From the NCBI GenBank assembly GCA_030624325.1, contig JAUXKJ010000021.1:1-6631 (forward strand): a stretch of 6,631 nt of DNA, in the 5' to 3' direction. The position numbers were made by a program, and so were the translations under genes. The notes beneath the pieces are model-generated. The model searched no databases. It worked only from the letters and a program-made list of their open reading frames with translations, and was not told the DNA's origin. The stretch's first letter is position 1. Every line of letters starts with the position of its first letter. Positions 6,139-6,631 of this stretch are shown piece after piece. This stretch comes from Nitrososphaerota archaeon. GTDB taxonomy: Archaea > Thermoproteota > Nitrososphaeria > Nitrososphaerales > Nitrosopumilaceae.

Positions 6139-6506
6139 ACTGATTTTATGTGATCTGCAATCTTGTCGTAAATTGCAAAAAGTTCTTTAGTAATTCCAAA
6201 CTCGTAACTATTTTTCCATTTTCCATAAATTCTAATCCCATTATCTGATGGGTCAACAAAAATTGTGGCATCTCTAACAGATTGTTTATTGAGCATTTCT
6301 CTTAATGAAGAATCATCGTTGAGAATGTTTGCAAGATCGCCACCATTCCAAGTAACGTTAACAACTTTTTTTGAACCAAAGTGACCTTTGGTTGAAAGAA
6401 TTGTTCTTGCAGTATAATCGATTTTATTTTCTGTTTGTTTTCTAACAATAAAATGAGCCTGATAACGGTCCTGTGCCCCCCATGGTAGTGGATTTGGTTC
6501 TTGCAT
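6135..6506 (-). CDS. Conserved-looking hypothetical protein, 123 residues, family not recognised
   Basis: I do not recognise a family. From the ATG at 6506-6504 the protein is 123 residues, soluble, with no signal peptide or membrane segment. The N-terminal half looks beta-rich (DRYQAHFIVRKQ, KIDYTARTIL, KKVVNVTWNGGDL). A helical stretch follows (LANILNDDSSLREMLNKQ), then a strand pair with an Asp-Pro turn (ATIFVDPSDNGIRIYGKW) and a C-terminal helix (ELFAIYDKIADHIKS). This resembles a compact alpha/beta fold, but no catalytic signature is visible. An upstream in-frame TTG at 6542 would add 12 residues but would overlap the preceding gene by 32 nt; the ATG is preferred, being four bases after that gene's stop with an AAGGG purine run upstream. 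It is probably co-transcribed with the partial gene to its right. Its TAA stop overlaps the endonuclease stop on the other strand. Confidence 0.72.
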   Translation of the reverse strand: MQEPNPLPWGAQDRYQAHFIVRKQTENKIDYTARTILSTKGHFGSKKVVNVTWNGGDLANILNDDSSLREMLNKQSVRDATIFVDPSDNGIRIYGKWKNSYEFGITKELFAIYDKIADHIKSV

Positions 6507-6510
6507 TTTT

Positions 6511-6630
6511 TCAACCCTTTTGAATAATTTGAATAACGTCAATGTTTGAATTTTTTACTTCAAGGCTTCCTTTGTTAGTAACCATTCTTGGTGTTTGAGA
6601 GAAATATCTTCCATAGTAATCATCATTTTC
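6511..6630 (-). CDS. C-terminal fragment of an unrecognised gene running off the right edge
   Basis: On the minus strand an open frame enters at 6630 and ends with TGA at 6513-6511, giving 39 residues (beginning ENDDYYGRYFSQTPRMV and ending DVIQIIQKG). There is no stop between the window edge and the TGA, and the stop lies only four bases before the ATG of the next minus-strand gene, the spacing expected of an archaeal operon. The fragment is hydrophilic and Asn/Tyr-rich at first, with a strand-like end; it is too short to assign to a family. It matters mainly because it settles the start codon of the downstream gene. Confidence 0.6.
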   Translation of the reverse strand, partial: ENDDYYGRYFSQTPRMVTNKGSLEVKNSNIDVIQIIQKG

Positions 6631-6631
6631 A

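Noticed and set aside
6302..6514. Second minus-strand frame overlapping the 123-residue unknown protein
   Set aside because: It is a different frame over the same DNA with poorer composition; the frame ending at 6135 fits operon spacing and has a more protein-like pattern.
6507..6542. TTG at 6542 as the start of the 123-residue unknown protein
   Set aside because: It would overlap the upstream gene's coding end by 32 nt, while the ATG at 6506 sits four bases after that gene's stop.
1..6631. CRISPR arrays, insertion sequences, tRNA or rRNA genes
   Set aside because: No regularly spaced repeats, transposase signatures, terminal inverted repeats or cloverleaf-like sequences were seen by eye, and intergenic gaps are all under about 135 bases.

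Overview
The window looks like an AT-rich (by eye about one third GC) chromosomal segment of an archaeon, most likely an ammonia-oxidising Thaumarchaeota/Nitrososphaerota of the low-GC Nitrosopumilus type. The supports are an archaeal EF-1 alpha, an archaeal bifunctional fructose-1,6-bisphosphate aldolase/phosphatase, a LigI-type ATP-dependent DNA ligase and a homotetramer-type tRNA-splicing endonuclease. Several genes also have a TATA-like box about 25-30 nt before the start codon with no clear Shine-Dalgarno, which suggests leaderless transcripts. The lineage is inferred from protein style and base composition, not from a database match.

Layout. 1-1263 (minus) is EF-1 alpha, cut by the left window edge and missing only its last residues. 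A divergent AT-rich intergenic region (1264-1396) separates it from the plus-strand aldolase/phosphatase (1397-2533). A small two-helix membrane protein of unknown function (2625-3053) follows, then the ATP-dependent DNA ligase (3092-4870). After a short gap with a good TATA box come a PhoU-like DUF47 protein (4950-5603) and, one base later, the tRNA-splicing endonuclease starting at a TTG codon (5605-6138). On the opposite strand, converging on the endonuclease and sharing its TTAA stop, is an unrecognised 123-residue protein (6135-6506). It is preceded four bases upstream by the C-terminal end of another unrecognised gene that runs off the right edge (6511-6630). No stretch above 300 bases lacks a gene, and I saw no RNA genes, mobile elements or CRISPR arrays.

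How the genes fit together. Most are housekeeping genes of information processing (translation elongation, DNA joining, tRNA intron removal) plus one central-carbon enzyme for gluconeogenesis, which an autotroph would need to turn fixed carbon into hexose phosphate. The DUF47/endonuclease pair is a probable operon of functionally unlinked products. The DUF47 protein has no phosphate transporter beside it and appears to have lost one of the two acidic metal-binding motifs typical of the fold. I see no convincing undescribed system here. The points most worth a second look are that DUF47 protein and its pairing with the endonuclease, the unknown membrane protein before the ligase, the paired GAAAA/TTTTC palindromes in the divergent promoter region, and the unknown minus-strand gene pair at the right end.
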